A DNA stretch of 64,000 nucleotides from Desulfosediminicola flagellatus. GTDB lineage: Bacteria > Desulfobacterota > Desulfobulbia > Desulfobulbales > Desulfocapsaceae. The stretch's first letter is position 1. Each line of letters starts with the position of its first letter. A program made the translations under genes and the position numbers. Below the pieces are notes generated by a model. The model made no database searches, had not been told where the DNA came from, and saw only the letters and a list, made by a program, of their open reading frames with translations. The stretch spans positions 1,070,001 to 1,134,000 of the forward strand of contig NZ_CP050698.1 of the NCBI RefSeq assembly GCF_005116655.2, written 5' to 3'. Below, piece after piece: positions 37,448 to 46,257 of this stretch.

Positions 37448-39013
37448 ATGAACGTTCCAAAAAACGTCGTTTATATCATGCTCGACAGCCTTCAATGGCA
37501 CTACATGGGTTGTTATGGAGGCAAAGTCTGCAAAACTCCAAACTTCGATCGATTAGCCCGCGAAGGCGTGGTTTTTGAAAATGTATATTCGGAAGGTTTG
37601 CCAACTATTCCGGTTCGGCGTGCTCTGATGACCGGACGCTTCACCCTGCCGTATCGTGGATGGTCTCCTCTCGAACTTGATGATACCACCATCGCCGACA
37701 TCCTCTGGCGGCATAGTACATATAGTGGCCTGATCACCGATACAGCTGTAATGCATTTGCCGAAATATGGCTACCAGCGCGGGTTTGATTTTGTATACAA
37801 CCTGCGCGGTCATGATGATGATAATCACTATTATGCCCAGGACCCTATCTACCATTTGAATATGGAAGATTATCATAAGCCTTCTTACCGCACCGACGAA
37901 AATGGTGAGCAGGTTGAAGAGATGTGGTCAGAGTTTTCACGGGATGAAATGGTCGGTTATCTTGCTCAGCGTCAATATTGGCGAACCGACGAAGACCAGA
38001 ATGTGGCGGACATTGCCAAGAAATCTATCCGTTTCCTTGAAGAAATAGATCGTAATAAACCATTTTTCCTCTGGATCGACAGTTTTGACCCGCATGAGCC
38101 ATGGGATGCCCCAAGTATTTATGACCCTGAAATAACCTGCCCGTATGATCCTGATTATGATGGCCAGGAAATCTGGAATCCGGTATCGACTTACGCCGAC
38201 AACGTGTATACCGACAGGGAAATGGAGCATATTCGAGCTCTGTATGCAGAAAAAATCACCAACGTTGATAAATGGATCGGTAAGGTCATTGATCGTGTCC
38301 GTACTCTGGGTCTTGAGCAAAGCACCATGATAGTCTTAATGTCCGATCACGGTGAGCCGCTTGGCAATGGTGCTCATGGGCATGGAATTGTCAGAAAGTG
38401 CCGCCCATGGCCGTATGAAGAGCTTGTGCATGTACCAATGATTGTCAAAGCTCCCGGCCTTGAAGCGGGCAAGCGCATCCCCGGTCTGGTGCAGAATATT
38501 GATATATCAACCACCATGATGGAATGGCTTGAGGTTCCAAAAGAATCCTGGGCTGACATGCAGGGCAAGAGTCTCTGGCCTATTATGAAAGGCGAGACAG
38601 ATAAGGTTAATGATTTTGTCATTACCGGATTCTTCGGCCAGGCCTGGTCAATTATCACTGAGGACTGGTCGTATATCCACTGGCTTAACCCGGTTGCTCT
38701 CGAGAACTCGGAAGCCGGTGGTAAGACCATGTTTGAAGTGTTTGATATAGAAGAAGGTGAGGTGTCTGAAGGCATTAAAGATGCTCAGACGATGTTCGAC
38801 AAGATCAAAAATCAGCAGGAAAATCAATGGACCTGCGTCCCGGGTTCTCTCACTGAGGTTCCTGCGGTGGATGGACTGTATAACCGCCATAAAGATCCTT
38901 TTCAGCTGGAAAACGTCGCTGCACAGCATCCTGAGATAGCACGTGAACTCTTTGATAAATTGCGTGAGTTCATGATGGAGTTGAAAGCGGAGACCATCTA
39001 TACCACAGCTTGA
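37448..39013 (+). CDS. Sulfatase-fold hydrolase with Thr at the formylglycine position
   Basis: This 521-aa cytoplasmic protein (no signal peptide) belongs to the alkaline phosphatase/sulfatase superfamily. Seen marks are the N-terminal metal Asp (YIMLDSLQW, D13), TPNFDRLAREGVVFENVYS, the nucleophile region LPTIPVRRALMTGR, DPHEPW, the second metal site LMSDHGEP (about 299-300), and GHG. Sulfatases need Cys or Ser in [C/S]-x-P-x-R; here Thr53 is present. Formylglycine cannot form from Thr, so a phospho- or phosphonate-ester chemistry with a Thr nucleophile is possible. The substrate is unknown. AGGAG precedes ATG 37448. Confidence 0.85.
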   Translation: MNVPKNVVYIMLDSLQWHYMGCYGGKVCKTPNFDRLAREGVVFENVYSEGLPTIPVRRALMTGRFTLPYRGWSPLELDDTTIADILWRHSTYSGLITDTAVMHLPKYGYQRGFDFVYNLRGHDDDNHYYAQDPIYHLNMEDYHKPSYRTDENGEQVEEMWSEFSRDEMVGYLAQRQYWRTDEDQNVADIAKKSIRFLEEIDRNKPFFLWIDSFDPHEPWDAPSIYDPEITCPYDPDYDGQEIWNPVSTYADNVYTDREMEHIRALYAEKITNVDKWIGKVIDRVRTLGLEQSTMIVLMSDHGEPLGNGAHGHGIVRKCRPWPYEELVHVPMIVKAPGLEAGKRIPGLVQNIDISTTMMEWLEVPKESWADMQGKSLWPIMKGETDKVNDFVITGFFGQAWSIITEDWSYIHWLNPVALENSEAGGKTMFEVFDIEEGEVSEGIKDAQTMFDKIKNQQENQWTCVPGSLTEVPAVDGLYNRHKDPFQLENVAAQHPEIARELFDKLREFMMELKAETIYTTA

Positions 39014-39018
39014 TATTT

Positions 39019-39055
39019 AAGGCGGAGAGGCAGCCATTGCCCTCCGCCTTTTCTT
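39019..39055 (+). terminator. Intrinsic terminator or attenuator after the sulfatase-type gene
   Basis: AAGGCGGAG pairs with CTCCGCCTT, extended by GGCA/TGCC with one bulged base, and TTTTCTTAT follows. It lies between the sulfatase-type gene and the thioredoxin gene, so the downstream genes are expressed by partial read-through or from another promoter. Confidence 0.75.
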
Positions 39056-39074
39056 ATATGACAGGATACACGAT

Positions 39075-39386
39075 ATGTTTACTGAAATTTCAGATGAAAA
39101 TTTTTCCGATAGCGTGGCAGGTGGCCTGAATATTGTACTTTTTTATAAAGAAAAATGCCCATTCTGCAAAGCGATGAAGAAGATCATTACTAAATTTTCT
39201 GACCGGCCTGCCGCAGCGGGAAAAGAGATAGGCTATTTTCATATTAATCGCGAAACATGCCCCAAATCTACGGAAGCGATGGAGATAGAGCGCATCCCTG
39301 CTGTTATCATTTTCCGTGACGGTCAGAAGGTTCATTCCAAGAGCGGTGATATTACTTATAAGGATCTGGAGCGGATGATCGCCTGA
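39075..39386 (+). CDS. Thioredoxin-like protein (CPFC)
   Basis: This 103-aa protein has a single thioredoxin fold with the active site KCPFC (Cys28 and Cys31) and the cis-Pro in ERIPAVIIF. CPFC differs from the usual CGPC and is nearer to glutaredoxin CPYC, so its redox potential should differ from that of housekeeping thioredoxin. The reductase gene follows after 14 bases, so the pair is a dedicated electron line. Its neighbours are a sulfatase-fold enzyme, a BCCT transporter and an MttB-family protein, which suggests a role in their catabolic pathway. Confidence 0.85.
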   Translation: MFTEISDENFSDSVAGGLNIVLFYKEKCPFCKAMKKIITKFSDRPAAAGKEIGYFHINRETCPKSTEAMEIERIPAVIIFRDGQKVHSKSGDITYKDLERMIA

Positions 39387-39400
39387 GGCGGGAGTTGAAT

Positions 39401-40315
39401 ATGAACAATACATACGATCTCATTATTGTAGGCGGTGGTATAACCGGCATGACCGCAGCGATCTATGCAGCACGGGCCAATCTTAAAACGCTGGTGCTTG
39501 AGAAAATGGTATGTGGAGGTCTTGTGAACTCCACCCATGTCGTGGAGAATTTTCCATCGTATCCATCAATTAACGGCATGGATCTTATGGAAAAGGTTCG
39601 CGACCATGTAGATGCCCTTGGTGTTGAGGTTATTGAAATCGTCGAAATTGAGTCGCTACATTTAACAGGCGAACGTAAATCCGTTGTTACAGACGAAGGT
39701 GATTTCTCATCTTCAGCCATCATTCTGGCTACAGGTCGCACCCCTAGAAAACTCCCTATAGAAACCGATTTTGAGCAGATTCACTACTGCGCAATATGTG
39801 ACGGCACTGCCTATAAGGATAAAGATGTTGTTGTAATAGGTGGTGGCAATAGTGGTGTTGACGAGTCACTGTATATGCTTGGTTTAGGCGTGCGCTCAAT
39901 TCTTGTGGTTGAAGAGTTTGACCGGCTGCTCGCCTCAGAAAGTGCATGCAGACAGCTCACAAGTTCCCCCGATGTTGAGGTGATGACCTCGACCAGAATC
40001 GAGGCTATACATGGCAATGGTCGCCTTGAGAGTATCAGCCTTCGTAAAAAAGATGATGATTCGCGCCTTACAAAAGCTGTAGATGGGATTTTTGTCTATA
40101 TCGGCCAGGATCCCCAGACAGATCTTTATGTCGAGCAGCTGGAACTGGACAAGGCCGGCTACATTCCAGTGGACAGCGAAATGAAGACTGCTTTACCAGG
40201 GGTCTTCGCCGCAGGAGATGTGATTCAGAAGAAGTTCAGACAGATAACAACTGCTATGGGGGACGGGACAATCGCAGCCCTCTCCGCCATAGAATATCTG
40301 ACAACCTTAAGGTAA
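39401..40315 (+). CDS. Thioredoxin reductase-like flavoprotein
   Basis: This 304-aa NAD(P)H-linked FAD enzyme has an FAD site GGGITGMTAAIYAARA at the start, the redox pair HYCAICDG (Cys130 and Cys133), a pyridine-nucleotide site VVVIGGGNSGVDES, and the C-terminal FAD contact LPGVFAAGDVI. GGGAG lies 7 bases before ATG 39401; a TTG two codons upstream is possible. The NAD(P)H-site motif is GGGNSG rather than the common GGGDSA/AAE types. It presumably reduces the CPFC thioredoxin encoded just upstream. Confidence 0.9.
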   Translation: MNNTYDLIIVGGGITGMTAAIYAARANLKTLVLEKMVCGGLVNSTHVVENFPSYPSINGMDLMEKVRDHVDALGVEVIEIVEIESLHLTGERKSVVTDEGDFSSSAIILATGRTPRKLPIETDFEQIHYCAICDGTAYKDKDVVVIGGGNSGVDESLYMLGLGVRSILVVEEFDRLLASESACRQLTSSPDVEVMTSTRIEAIHGNGRLESISLRKKDDDSRLTKAVDGIFVYIGQDPQTDLYVEQLELDKAGYIPVDSEMKTALPGVFAAGDVIQKKFRQITTAMGDGTIAALSAIEYLTTLR

Positions 40316-40438
40316 GGCCGGAAGTTACAAAATTACTCCCCCATGAATCGTAAACGTTGTATTTCTTGCATGACATACTACATAGTAGTGGCAAGCATGC
40401 GCATCATTTAGCAGTTGGATTAGCGAGGAGAGCACGGT

Positions 40439-41998
40439 ATGGAACACGCGGAAACTATAGCTGCACCCGCCCGGGAAAATTTCTTTAAAAAGCACATCGG
40501 TGATATTGACCCGCCACTGTTCTGGACAACTGGTGCTATTATTATGGCAACAGTTGTATACGGAGCAGTGTCACCAAAGAGTTTTGATGGGGTACTGTCA
40601 AAGTTGCAGCAGATCATTACGGTCAATCTGAATTGGTATTTTATACTTTCCATTGCCATTTATCTCGGTGTTTGCGGGACAATTGCCTTTGGAAAATACG
40701 GTGATCTTAAACTTGGTAAGGATGATGAGAAGCCGCAGTTCAGTTACTTTTCCTGGATTGCTATGCTCTTTAGCTGTGGTGTAGGTGTGGGATATGCATT
40801 CTGGGCGGTTGGCGAACCGGTAATGCACTATATGAACACCCCGTACCTTGCTGAATCGCAGACACCAGCGGCAATGCCTGTGGCTATTCAAATTGGTGTA
40901 ATGCACTGGGGGTTACATGCCTGGGCTGTATTTGCCCTGGTTGGTCTGGCAATCGCCTTTCCTGCCTATCGGCTTGGCAAACCTATGAATGTATCTATTG
41001 CACTGTATGGCATTTTTGGCGATAAAATCATCGGTAGTCGCTTTGGTCGTTTTGTTGAGTTTCTTGCAGCTTTTGGCACTGTGGCAGGTGTGAGTACAGC
41101 CCTTGGGCTTGGTATTATCAGTATCAATGCAGGTGTTAAACATATTTTTGGAACTGGTCTCAGCACCTCGGGCATGGTGATGTTTATGATTTTTCTTATC
41201 GGCTGCTATATTCTGTCAGCAGTTTCCGGTATCGAAAAAGGTATTAAAAACCTCTCAACCATTAATGTCTATGTGGCGTTTATCTGGGGGGCTTTCATAT
41301 TGATCATGGGGCCAACCACCGACCTTTTAAACCTTACCGTTCAAACTGCAGGAAGTTATATCAATAATTTTGTCTACATGACTTTCTGGACCGATTTTGA
41401 CGCTAAATCGGGCTGGCTTGGCTGGTGGACTGTCTTTTACTGGATTTGGTGGATCTCCTGGGGACCATTCTGCGGCGGTTTTGTTGCCCGTATTTCCCGG
41501 GGACGTACCATTCGTGAGTTTATACTTGGGGTGGCGCTCGTTCCGACGCTTGTCGCTATTGTCTGGTTCTCAATAGTTGGCGGCGCCTCACAGTTTGCCC
41601 AGATAAACGAAACTGCACCAATGGCCGAAGCATTGAAAGCTGATATGGGATCAGGTATTTACGTGCTACTCTCAAGCTTTAGCTTCGGCGATTACATGGG
41701 CTATCTCGTATTTATTAATCTCTTGATTTTTCTTATAACATCGGCAGATTCAGCCTCCTTCTTCGTTGCTATGCAGATGTCACGCGGTAGTTACGAACCG
41801 ACTACCCTTATGAAACTGATCTGGGGTGGATTTATTGGTTCTCTGGCATTGGTTCTGCTCGTAAGTGGTGGTTTGCAGGCCTTGCAAAAGGCTTCAATAA
41901 TTGCCGGTGCACCATTTTCGATTATCATTTTTATGATGATTATCTCACTATTTAGAATGTTGCGAAAGGCGCATGAGGAATCAGGCCGCCTTGTCTAG
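40439..41998 (+). CDS. BCCT-family transporter
   Basis: This 519-aa protein has about 12 helices and belongs to the betaine/choline/carnitine transporter family. It has the Gly-rich helix SCGVGVGYAFWAVGEP and the Trp box WTVFYWIWWISWGPF, whose aromatic cage binds quaternary ammonium groups. FVARISRGRTIREF follows. Substrates of the family are glycine betaine, choline, carnitine, gamma-butyrobetaine, ectoine or DMSP. Placed between a redox pair and an MttB-family gene, it probably imports the methylated compound that this cluster degrades. Confidence 0.92.
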   Translation: MEHAETIAAPARENFFKKHIGDIDPPLFWTTGAIIMATVVYGAVSPKSFDGVLSKLQQIITVNLNWYFILSIAIYLGVCGTIAFGKYGDLKLGKDDEKPQFSYFSWIAMLFSCGVGVGYAFWAVGEPVMHYMNTPYLAESQTPAAMPVAIQIGVMHWGLHAWAVFALVGLAIAFPAYRLGKPMNVSIALYGIFGDKIIGSRFGRFVEFLAAFGTVAGVSTALGLGIISINAGVKHIFGTGLSTSGMVMFMIFLIGCYILSAVSGIEKGIKNLSTINVYVAFIWGAFILIMGPTTDLLNLTVQTAGSYINNFVYMTFWTDFDAKSGWLGWWTVFYWIWWISWGPFCGGFVARISRGRTIREFILGVALVPTLVAIVWFSIVGGASQFAQINETAPMAEALKADMGSGIYVLLSSFSFGDYMGYLVFINLLIFLITSADSASFFVAMQMSRGSYEPTTLMKLIWGGFIGSLALVLLVSGGLQALQKASIIAGAPFSIIIFMMIISLFRMLRKAHEESGRLV

Positions 41999-42071
41999 CA
42001 GCGTATGATAATACACGACGGGAAGATGAATGTTTACTACCTCTACAATTTCCCGGAGAAGGAACTTTCAG

Positions 42072-43331
42072 ATGCAAACAGATGCTAAAATGATGGAAAA
42101 ACAGCGCTTTGGTAATGACGAGCTGTATCAGCAGATGCAGCAGGATGCGCTCTTACTTATCGAATCATATGGCGTTGCTGTCTCTCCGGAATCTGCCGAA
42201 AAACTACTTGGTGCCATGCCTGCTGATGAAGCAGCGAGAGTAATTTACAGTGCAGATACCGGACGGATATATATTACCCAGGATGTAATCGAAGATTGTC
42301 TGGACAGGGTTCGTCAGGGAATGGATTATTGGCCTACAGGCTTCGGTACCGGTGGTATGGCGGCATACATTGTGGATGGTAAGGAACCCAGGTCACCTGA
42401 AGGCGCTGACATGAAGCAGTTGGCGGAGCTCTTTGGTAAAACCGATATCCTTACCAACCTTCAGTCTTCGTTTAACATCTGCAGCAGGGTGAAGCGAAGC
42501 GATATGGCAACTCGTGCAGAAATCGAGACGAGCGCAATTGATGATATGATTGCAGGGGCTAATGGTAAGCTCATTATGCCGACGATTTTATCCGAGGGCG
42601 GTTATGATCGCTTGCAACATTATGCAGAAAAAGGTCACAGGGTAGGAGCTGCATTGAGTATCATCTCGACCTATATGACCATAAGTGATGAGATGGTCGA
42701 TCCACTTTTGAAAACGGTGACTCGAGATTTACCGTATATTATGAACGCGATGCCAATCGGCGGACTAACCGGCCCCTACAGTATGACAGCACTTGCAAGT
42801 CTTGCGCAGGCGGAGGCGATATTCGGTCTCGTCCTTGGTCAGTTGATTCGACCGGGTATCAAGGCGATCAATGCTGCCATGCCGACGATTGCCGATATGA
42901 CCAGCAAGGATATGCCGATGAAGTTTGGCAGTATTTCGAACACGATGATCAATATTCTGCTCGCCGAGCTGAATATGTATCTGGGGATCCCGTGCTGCCA
43001 GAGTTCATGCAGTCATCAGCGCGATACCCTCGATGATGTGGCGATAGATAAAAGTGCAGAGATCTTCAGCCTGGTTGCCCGGTATGACTACCAAATCTTA
43101 CGGCATATGTTCGGTTTTTCAGCACAGTTGAATGATTTTGGTATTGATAATATGCAAAAGCAGATTGATCAGTTTCATCAGGTGATGGCAAATCCGATTG
43201 CAGTAGAATTGCCGGAACCTGCTCAATATGATGCTGAAGGACTTGATGCGATTTTCGAGGGATTTGAGCGCCGAGATTTCAGGGCACTTGATCACACTCT
43301 GAAAAACATAGGTAAATCATTTAATTCCTGA
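42072..43331 (+). CDS. MttB-family methyltransferase (no pyrrolysine)
   Basis: This 419-aa protein (433 from the upstream ATG 42030) belongs to the trimethylamine methyltransferase family. It is recognised from LLIESYGVAVSPESAEKLL, the mid-region GGLTGPYSMTALASLAQAEAIFGLVLGQLIRPG, and DTLDDVAIDKSAE. The reading frame has no internal TAG, so it is a pyrrolysine-free member; such members demethylate glycine betaine, proline betaine, carnitine or related compounds onto a corrinoid protein. No corrinoid protein or methyl-corrinoid:H4folate transferase is encoded nearby. AAGGAA precedes 42072. It is probably in one transcript with the BCCT gene. Confidence 0.82.
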   Translation: MQTDAKMMEKQRFGNDELYQQMQQDALLLIESYGVAVSPESAEKLLGAMPADEAARVIYSADTGRIYITQDVIEDCLDRVRQGMDYWPTGFGTGGMAAYIVDGKEPRSPEGADMKQLAELFGKTDILTNLQSSFNICSRVKRSDMATRAEIETSAIDDMIAGANGKLIMPTILSEGGYDRLQHYAEKGHRVGAALSIISTYMTISDEMVDPLLKTVTRDLPYIMNAMPIGGLTGPYSMTALASLAQAEAIFGLVLGQLIRPGIKAINAAMPTIADMTSKDMPMKFGSISNTMINILLAELNMYLGIPCCQSSCSHQRDTLDDVAIDKSAEIFSLVARYDYQILRHMFGFSAQLNDFGIDNMQKQIDQFHQVMANPIAVELPEPAQYDAEGLDAIFEGFERRDFRALDHTLKNIGKSFNS

Positions 43332-43356
43332 TGTACGTATCGTAAAAGTATGCATT

Positions 43357-43398
43357 AAAAAATCCCTGTATCTCATAGATGAGTTACAGGGATTTTTT
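43357..43398. terminator. Bidirectional intrinsic terminator
   Basis: A 20-bp stem with one mismatch (AATCCCTGTATCTCAT region) is flanked by A and T runs on both sides. It serves the plus-strand MttB-family gene and the convergent minus-strand PocR kinase gene. Confidence 0.88.
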
Positions 43399-43420
43399 CG
43401 TTACACTGTATAGCTGGAAG

Positions 43421-45877
43421 TTATAGATTGTGCTTATCCAGTGCCTCCCGTATCGCAACTGCCAGTTCAGATGTGCTGACCGGCTTCGTCAGAAATATAT
43501 TTGCGCCCATAGCTGCAGCATTTGTCTTTTGCATCCTTTCGCTAAAACCGGTGCACACAATGACCGGAAGATCCGGTTTAATTGCATGTAGTTCACGTAT
43601 AAGCTGATCCCCCGTCATTTGCGGCATAGTCATGTCGGTAATCACCAGATCAAATGCCTCAGGATGAGCTGCAAAGACTTTAAGGGCATCAATACTGCTT
43701 GTCAGAGAGGTAATGTGGTAACCGAGACGATGAAGTATTTGTGCTTCCAGATCAACAATCGCCTGTTCATCATCTACTATCAATAGGTGTTCAGTTCCAG
43801 TAGGATACCGGGTATTTTCTATAGTAGTTTCAACACGACGCTGAGTAGTCTGAATAATCGGTAAAAATACGCTAAATCGTGTACCTTTTCCAAGCTCGCT
43901 ATAGACAAGGATATCGCCTTTATGCGCCTTGACTATTCCGTAAACCACCGCCAGCCCGAGCCCTGTTCCTTTTCCTTGTTCCTTGGTCGTAAAATACGGC
44001 TCAAAAATATTACCGATGACCTCCGGTTCAATGCCGCATCCAGTATCAGAAACAGAGAGCACAGCATAAGAACCATTTTTTAGTTCATCTGGTCCTTCGC
44101 CAGAGCCTTCAAGCAGCATTTCCTTCAGCTCTATTGAGATAACACCATCATTCTGCCCGATAGACTGAAAGGCATTTGTGAGCAAATTCATAGCTACCTG
44201 ATACAGCTGGGTAGGATCAGCCACAACCAGACCACAATCCTCTTCCATATTTTGAATAATTTCAATATTGGCAGGAATAGTTGGACGTCCGAGCTTAATT
44301 ACCTCCTGTACTATGTTTTTCATCTGAACAGGTATCATTTCATGTTCATACTGACGGCTAAAAGCAAGGATCTGCTTGACAAGGGCACTGCCTCTTCGCC
44401 CTGCTTTCAGAATTCTTTCCGCGCTTTCATATTCCAAACTGTTATCTGGCAAAGAAGTCATGAGTAATTCAGCATAACCCATGATAGGCGATAAAATATT
44501 ATTGAAATCGTGAGCTATACCGCCTGCAAGATTACCTATTGCCTCAATTTTCTGAGCATGTTGCAATTGCTCTTCCATTTTTATTCTTTCGGTGATGTCC
44601 TGCACTACACCTACAACCTTAATCGGATTGCCATCATCATCATCAACTCGTTCTGCTATCGATTTTATGCTTTTGCGTTTCCGGCTACCTATTGCTTCAA
44701 TTTCATATTCAATGTTGTATGGCAGATTATGCTTGATTAAGTCGATCAGCGCCTGATGAACGCGTTCCCGCTCAATAATACATTTCTCCACCTCTTCTGT
44801 TGTTAAGCTGACACTATCCGGCTCAAAACCAAAAATCCTTCTTGCTTCGTCTGACGCCCAAAAAGATTCAGTCACAAGATCAAATTCCCAATTACCGACC
44901 TTTCCCATACGTTGCGCTTGTATGTATCGAGACTCGCTTTCCCGTAGTTTATCCTCCTTCTCCTTACGACCCCGTATGTCACGTGCAATGCCGATGGTAT
45001 AGCCTTCACCAAGGGTCTGTAACAGGGTTATTTTTATTTCGACAGGATAGGTTGTTCCATCCTTTCGACGATGTTTCGATTCCAGGGTGATTGGTTCTCC
45101 GGGAGACAACGACTCAATAAATGTTTTAAATTTTACGGGATCAGTCATCTCGGCATCAATATCAGTCACCCGCAGTCTGAGCAATTCATCCTCTGTGTAT
45201 CCAGTCACACGACATGCCTGTTCATTAACACGTACCAGTTGACCATCCAGACGAGAGACATAGATCGCATCAGAGGCTTTTCCAAACAAAATCGAGAGTC
45301 GTTCTGAACTCTCCTGGAGTGTGAGATTGGTACGTTTATTGGCGAGAGACTGCTCTGCTAAATCGGTAAGAAATGCGGCAAAGGCGGTGTTATACTTCAG
45401 GACATTATCTACTTGTTCATGTTTAAAAACAGGTACAGCATCAAGAGCAGCAAGATATCCCGCAAGGTCATATCCAAAAGTCTTTGCCTGATTGGAAAAG
45501 AATACTTTATCTGGAACTTCATCTTCATAAAAAAACTGCCCGAAAAACAGCGTAGCCAGATGTTTTCCTGAAACTACAATTGGTATGCCGATATCCCAAA
45601 GACCATGTGTACATTTGTATTTGCAGGCTTTACCCAGAGTAAGACGGGAATGTATATATCGATCACTTTCCTGACAGCCAGCCAGGGAATCCGGATGCGC
45701 TCGGTGAAATTTCAGGCAGATATCCTGCCAGCCGGCTGCTACCAGCACCGATCCATCGACAGCATCAATAATTCCGATGGGCATACCTGCTGACGCATAA
45801 TGTGCTTCAACCATTTTTTGCACAGCCGCCACATCTATGAGCTCTGAAAGTTGCAATTTATCCATTCTTGAAACCAT
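43421..45877 (-). CDS. Hybrid histidine kinase with PocR sensor domain
   Basis: This 818-aa cytoplasmic kinase has an N-terminal PocR domain (residues 10-175: IIDAVDGSVLVAAGWQDICLKFH, CKYKCTHGLWDIGIPIVVSG, LATLFFGQFFYEDE). Two PAS domains (about 190-305 and 320-435), HisKA (GGIAHDFNNILSPIMG, His near 457), HATPase (NLLTNAFQSIG, GTGLGLAVVYG) and a receiver (LIVDDEQAIV, acceptor LVITDMTMPQ near 745) follow. PocR domains are thought to bind small hydrocarbon derivatives. It converges with the MttB-family gene and may sense that pathway's substrate; this is inferred from position. Confidence 0.87.
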   Translation of the reverse strand: MVSRMDKLQLSELIDVAAVQKMVEAHYASAGMPIGIIDAVDGSVLVAAGWQDICLKFHRAHPDSLAGCQESDRYIHSRLTLGKACKYKCTHGLWDIGIPIVVSGKHLATLFFGQFFYEDEVPDKVFFSNQAKTFGYDLAGYLAALDAVPVFKHEQVDNVLKYNTAFAAFLTDLAEQSLANKRTNLTLQESSERLSILFGKASDAIYVSRLDGQLVRVNEQACRVTGYTEDELLRLRVTDIDAEMTDPVKFKTFIESLSPGEPITLESKHRRKDGTTYPVEIKITLLQTLGEGYTIGIARDIRGRKEKEDKLRESESRYIQAQRMGKVGNWEFDLVTESFWASDEARRIFGFEPDSVSLTTEEVEKCIIERERVHQALIDLIKHNLPYNIEYEIEAIGSRKRKSIKSIAERVDDDDGNPIKVVGVVQDITERIKMEEQLQHAQKIEAIGNLAGGIAHDFNNILSPIMGYAELLMTSLPDNSLEYESAERILKAGRRGSALVKQILAFSRQYEHEMIPVQMKNIVQEVIKLGRPTIPANIEIIQNMEEDCGLVVADPTQLYQVAMNLLTNAFQSIGQNDGVISIELKEMLLEGSGEGPDELKNGSYAVLSVSDTGCGIEPEVIGNIFEPYFTTKEQGKGTGLGLAVVYGIVKAHKGDILVYSELGKGTRFSVFLPIIQTTQRRVETTIENTRYPTGTEHLLIVDDEQAIVDLEAQILHRLGYHITSLTSSIDALKVFAAHPEAFDLVITDMTMPQMTGDQLIRELHAIKPDLPVIVCTGFSERMQKTNAAAMGANIFLTKPVSTSELAVAIREALDKHNL

Positions 45878-46257
45878 GCCTTACATCGAATTCAAGGACA
45901 TAAAACCCTGCTGTGTCATGAAACACATCGTAATTGCATGAGTGCTGCATCCTGATATGGAAAGGTAATTATCTACATCGTTTTCAGACGTTCTGTCATT
46001 GCAGTTTATCCCAACGCTCAAACCAAAGTCAAAAGTGATGATATTCCGCATTGCTGATGCGTGGCCGGGATTTCTCTTCAGTACTGTTATGTCGAGGGTT
46101 GAGGTTCAGGCCACACCGCACGAGTAAACTACCGTAAGTGAACGGTGAGCTTGTAGTTGTCGGCAATGGTGCCAGCGTTGAGGATATGAAACATTCCCGG
46201 GGAAAGGTTCTGTGCTGTGAAGAGGGGGGCAGCTGCATCTTATGTAGCTTCTTTTAC
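45878..46257. other. Intergenic region without recognised gene
   Basis: Between the PocR kinase start and the permease stop. Overlapping frames on both strands (46029-46238 minus, 46138-46347 plus) show no coherent family pattern. No repeat or promoter consensus was found. Confidence 0.35.

Noticed and set aside
42072-43331. Pyrrolysine (amber) codon in the MttB-family gene
   Set aside because: The frame has no internal TAG and ends at TGA; it is a pyrrolysine-free member.
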